Below, one piece after another: positions 30,977 to 32,429 of a stretch of 32,429 bases of DNA (position 1 is its first letter; each line of letters starts with the position of its first letter). Origin of the DNA: Candidatus Adlerbacteria bacterium RIFCSPHIGHO2_12_FULL_53_18 (GTDB taxonomy: Bacteria > Patescibacteriota > Minisyncoccia > Phycocordibacterales > SBAW01); assembly GCA_001775475.1 (NCBI GenBank), contig MEWW01000005.1, forward strand, positions 3,850-36,278, given 5' to 3'. A program made the position numbers and the translations under genes. The notes under the pieces are model-generated. The model was not told the DNA's origin. It worked only from the letters and a program-made list of their open reading frames with translations, and searched no databases.

Positions 30977-31005
30977 TTGACAAATGCGTTTCGATAGTGT
31001 AAGCT
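30977..31005 (+). promoter_or_regulatory. Sigma-70-type promoter of the sortase gene
   Basis: Consensus -35 TTGACA (30977-30982), 17-bp spacer, -10 TAAGCT (31000-31005). Predicted transcript start about 31012, giving a leader of ~45 nt. Confidence 0.8.
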
Positions 31006-31012
31006 ATTGGCA

Positions 31013-31039
31013 GCCCTTTGAAATATCTTTTCGAGGGGC
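31013..31039 (+). promoter_or_regulatory. Hairpin at the 5' end of the sortase mRNA
   Basis: GCCCTTTGAAA (31013-31023) pairs with TTTCGAGGGGC (31029-31039), 11 pairs including two G-T wobbles, loop of 5 nt. It begins where the transcript should begin and hides the only Shine-Dalgarno-like GAGGGG (31033-31038... within the 3' arm). A T-rich run follows, so an attenuator is another reading. Confidence 0.55.
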
Positions 31040-31056
31040 GTTTTCTGTAAAAACGT

Positions 31057-31692
31057 ATGCAGCGCAACAACAAAGGAGTAATAGGCGGTGTTATGGCGCA
31101 TCCGGCAAGCTTTGCGGGCGCTTTTGTCTTGCTTTTTACTCTCTCGTTTGTGATGCTTGCAGCCGCAGATGCGCTCCCTGAACCCATTCCAAATGAGATT
31201 TCAAATGGGTCGGAGCCCGAAGCAAACGCCATTGAGGTATCAAACCCTGAGACACCGGTGCGTGTTGTGGCAAGCGCTATAGGGCTTGACGCACCGATCT
31301 CGAATCCGAGCTCAACCAACGTGCACGTCTTAGACAACGCACTTCTTAAAGGCGCCGTACGCTATCCGACCACTGCACTTGCGGGGGAAGAGGGCACCAT
31401 GCTTATCTTCGGCCACTCTTCGTATCTTCCGGTTATCTACAACCAGGCGTACAAGGCCTTCAACAACATCCAAAAGTTGGAGAAGGGCGACATCGTGAGC
31501 GTGCTTTCAGAAACCGCGGAGCACCGTTACAAAGTGACCGGTATCAGGGTTGCCGATGCTACCGAAGATGTGGTAGAACTGCGGACGACTGGCAAGTACC
31601 TCGTACTTGTTACCTGCGACTCGTTTACCGCTAAAACCAGCCGCTTTGTTGTCACTGCGGAGTTTGTAGGGACATATTCTCTCGCCAATTAA
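31057..31692 (+). CDS. Sortase (class D/E-like) transpeptidase
   Basis: 211 residues. A membrane helix (about 17-37) precedes the sortase beta-barrel: SAIGLDAPI, GTMLIFGHSSYLPVIYNQAYKAFNNIQKLEKGDIV and YLVLVTCDSFTAKTSRFVV. Catalytic residues are H120, C187 and R196, all in their usual motifs. Sortases cleave LPXTG-like signals and attach the protein to the envelope or to pilins. No clear sorting signal is present in the proteins of this window. ATG 31057 was chosen; M13 (31093) is an alternative start. The gene is divergent from the CARDB-like protein, a possible client or partner. Confidence 0.94.
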   Translation: MQRNNKGVIGGVMAHPASFAGAFVLLFTLSFVMLAAADALPEPIPNEISNGSEPEANAIEVSNPETPVRVVASAIGLDAPISNPSSTNVHVLDNALLKGAVRYPTTALAGEEGTMLIFGHSSYLPVIYNQAYKAFNNIQKLEKGDIVSVLSETAEHRYKVTGIRVADATEDVVELRTTGKYLVLVTCDSFTAKTSRFVVTAEFVGTYSLAN

Positions 31693-31726
31693 GTTGGTGG
31701 GCGGATATGTCTCTGTAACAGGAGGC

Positions 31727-31808
31727 CTGGGTACCGCGAAAGTGGATGACTACCCAGAGTAAATTGAAATGGAGATCAACCGACGCGATCCGCAAAGCGG
31801 CAAGCGTC
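31727..31808 (+). promoter_or_regulatory. Structured 5' region before the last gene
   Basis: Hairpin one: CTGGGTA (31727-31733) with TACCCAG (31751-31757), inside which CCGC (31734-31737) pairs with GTGG (31742-31745) closed by a GAAA tetraloop. Hairpin two: GACGC (31782-31786) with GCGTC (31804-31808) and CCGC (31790-31793) with GCGG (31797-31800) around AAA. It ends 5 nt before the GGAGG Shine-Dalgarno. It does not match a riboswitch class I know. Confidence 0.5.
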
Positions 31809-31825
31809 AAAATGGAGGAATGGAA

Positions 31826-32429
31826 ATGACAATGACACCTACTGCGACCCGCCCCTCGTGGCGAGAGCGGCTCGAGGCGAAGATCGGCCGCCTGACGACC
31901 GATGTCCTCATCGGCGCAGTCGTCCTCATCGCATTCGTTGTCGTCATCTTCGGCGTCGTGTGGTGGGCAAACACCGACAACACCGAGGTCGCCGACGTGT
32001 CGGCTCCGCCGGTTGTTCAGCCGACTGACAACGGAGGACAAACAACAGTGGACCGGTTTCCGCGTGAGATCGAGATTATTCTCGAGCTCTCACGCTCTGG
32101 AAAGCTGACTGCCGAGAGTCAGGCAGAGGTCGCGGAAATTCTCGCGATCGTTGCCGAGAACGGTGCCGAGCTGGACACCTACGTCGATGGTATGTGGACG
32201 CAGGTGAAGGAACTGGGGGAAAGCATGGCGGAGGTCAAAGCACGGCCCTACATGTCCCAGGAGGAGCATAAGGCCGCGATGCAAGCCGTCGCCGACTTCC
32301 GCAAAGCCGCAGAGGAAGCTGCGGCGGCGAAGGAGGAACTCCGGAAGCTCATGGACAAGTACTACGAGGACTTCGGCTCCGAAGGTACTGGTGGTGAGAC
32401 CTCAGAACTCGATCCGGAAGGTGCAACGG
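31826..32429 (+). CDS. Membrane-anchored coiled-coil protein, 3' truncated by window edge
   Basis: The frame from ATG 31826 stays open through the last base (about 201 codons). A strong Shine-Dalgarno (GGAGG, 31814-31819 region) lies 6-7 nt upstream. A basic N-terminus (RPSWRERLEAKIGRL) precedes one long helix (residues ~27-48, VLIGAVVLIAFVVVIFGVVWW). Then comes a Pro/Asp/Gly-rich linker and helical, charged segments (ESQAEVAEILAIVAENG, HKAAMQAVADFRKAAEEAAAAKEELRK) likely to form coiled coil outside the membrane. No family is recognised. GC-rich codon choice resembles the other Shine-Dalgarno-led unknown genes rather than the leaderless housekeeping genes. Confidence 0.75.
   Translation, partial: MTMTPTATRPSWRERLEAKIGRLTTDVLIGAVVLIAFVVVIFGVVWWANTDNTEVADVSAPPVVQPTDNGGQTTVDRFPREIEIILELSRSGKLTAESQAEVAEILAIVAENGAELDTYVDGMWTQVKELGESMAEVKARPYMSQEEHKAAMQAVADFRKAAEEAAAAKEELRKLMDKYYEDFGSEGTGGETSELDPEGAT

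Noticed and set aside
31727-31808. Fluoride or cyclic-di-GMP riboswitch
   Set aside because: GATGAC and the GAAA tetraloop are suggestive, but the conserved cores of both classes are missing.

Overview
The window looks like a chromosomal segment from a reduced-genome bacterium of the Candidate Phyla Radiation (Patescibacteria), most likely a Parcubacteria-type lineage. This is an inference from several features: trimmed core proteins (a 294-residue RF1, a 151-residue EF-Ts, PheS and PheT without their usual tRNA-binding appendages), a two-gene transketolase, RpiB and Rpe of atypical sequence, sortase plus proline-rich exported proteins, and many short membrane proteins of unknown function. 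TGA, TAA and TAG all end clear genes, so the code is table 11 and TGA is not reassigned. No stretch longer than about 300 bases lacks a gene.

Layout. 1-2220: 3' part of tatC, tatA, a small protein with a twin-arginine-like N-terminus, and two phage-structural-like proteins, all co-directional. 2220-2930: a REP-associated tyrosine transposase (RayT) gene on the minus strand, bracketed and invaded by REP hairpins with the core GACTTCGTAAGTC. 2961-10879: an exported Pro/Glu-rich protein, then a sugar-phosphate block (gap, rpiB, rpe-like, transketolase N and C subunits, a small membrane protein, a convergent PfkB kinase, and class II aldolase), interrupted by an exported Lys/His/Gly/Trp-repeat protein. 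10904-13689: ribosomal protein L25, alpha/beta hydrolase, VOC protein, HIT protein, and two unknown small proteins. 13819-21335: translation and RNA genes (typA, DEAD-box helicase, rpmE, prfA, rpsB, tsf) plus a coiled-coil lytic transglycosylase. 21392-22234: palindrome-rich DNA, tRNA-Thr(TGT) and a HAD phosphatase. 22239-28971: a membrane glycosyltransferase with a CDDC thioredoxin-like partner on the minus strand, then pheS, pheT and gyrB. 28981-32429: a structured intergenic region, an unknown protein, a membrane-anchored CARDB-like protein, a sortase, and a membrane protein running off the end.

How it works together. The sugar-phosphate genes supply the non-oxidative pentose-phosphate branch and the aldolase and GAPDH steps of glycolysis. 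Tat, sortase, the glycosyltransferase, the transglycosylase and several anchored or exported proteins build and decorate the envelope.

Regulatory reading. Many housekeeping genes have a TANNNT -10 box whose last T lies 6-8 nt before the start codon, which predicts leaderless mRNAs. A second set of genes, mostly of unknown function and single, has a strong Shine-Dalgarno and usually its own terminator. The most unusual non-coding signals are: (a) the REP family, including an inverted REP pair inside pheT; (b) two matching stem-loop elements flanking rpmE with covarying stems and a conserved loop; (c) concentric double palindromes and an operator-like palindrome in front of tRNA-Thr; and (d) multi-hairpin regions after gyrB and before the last gene.
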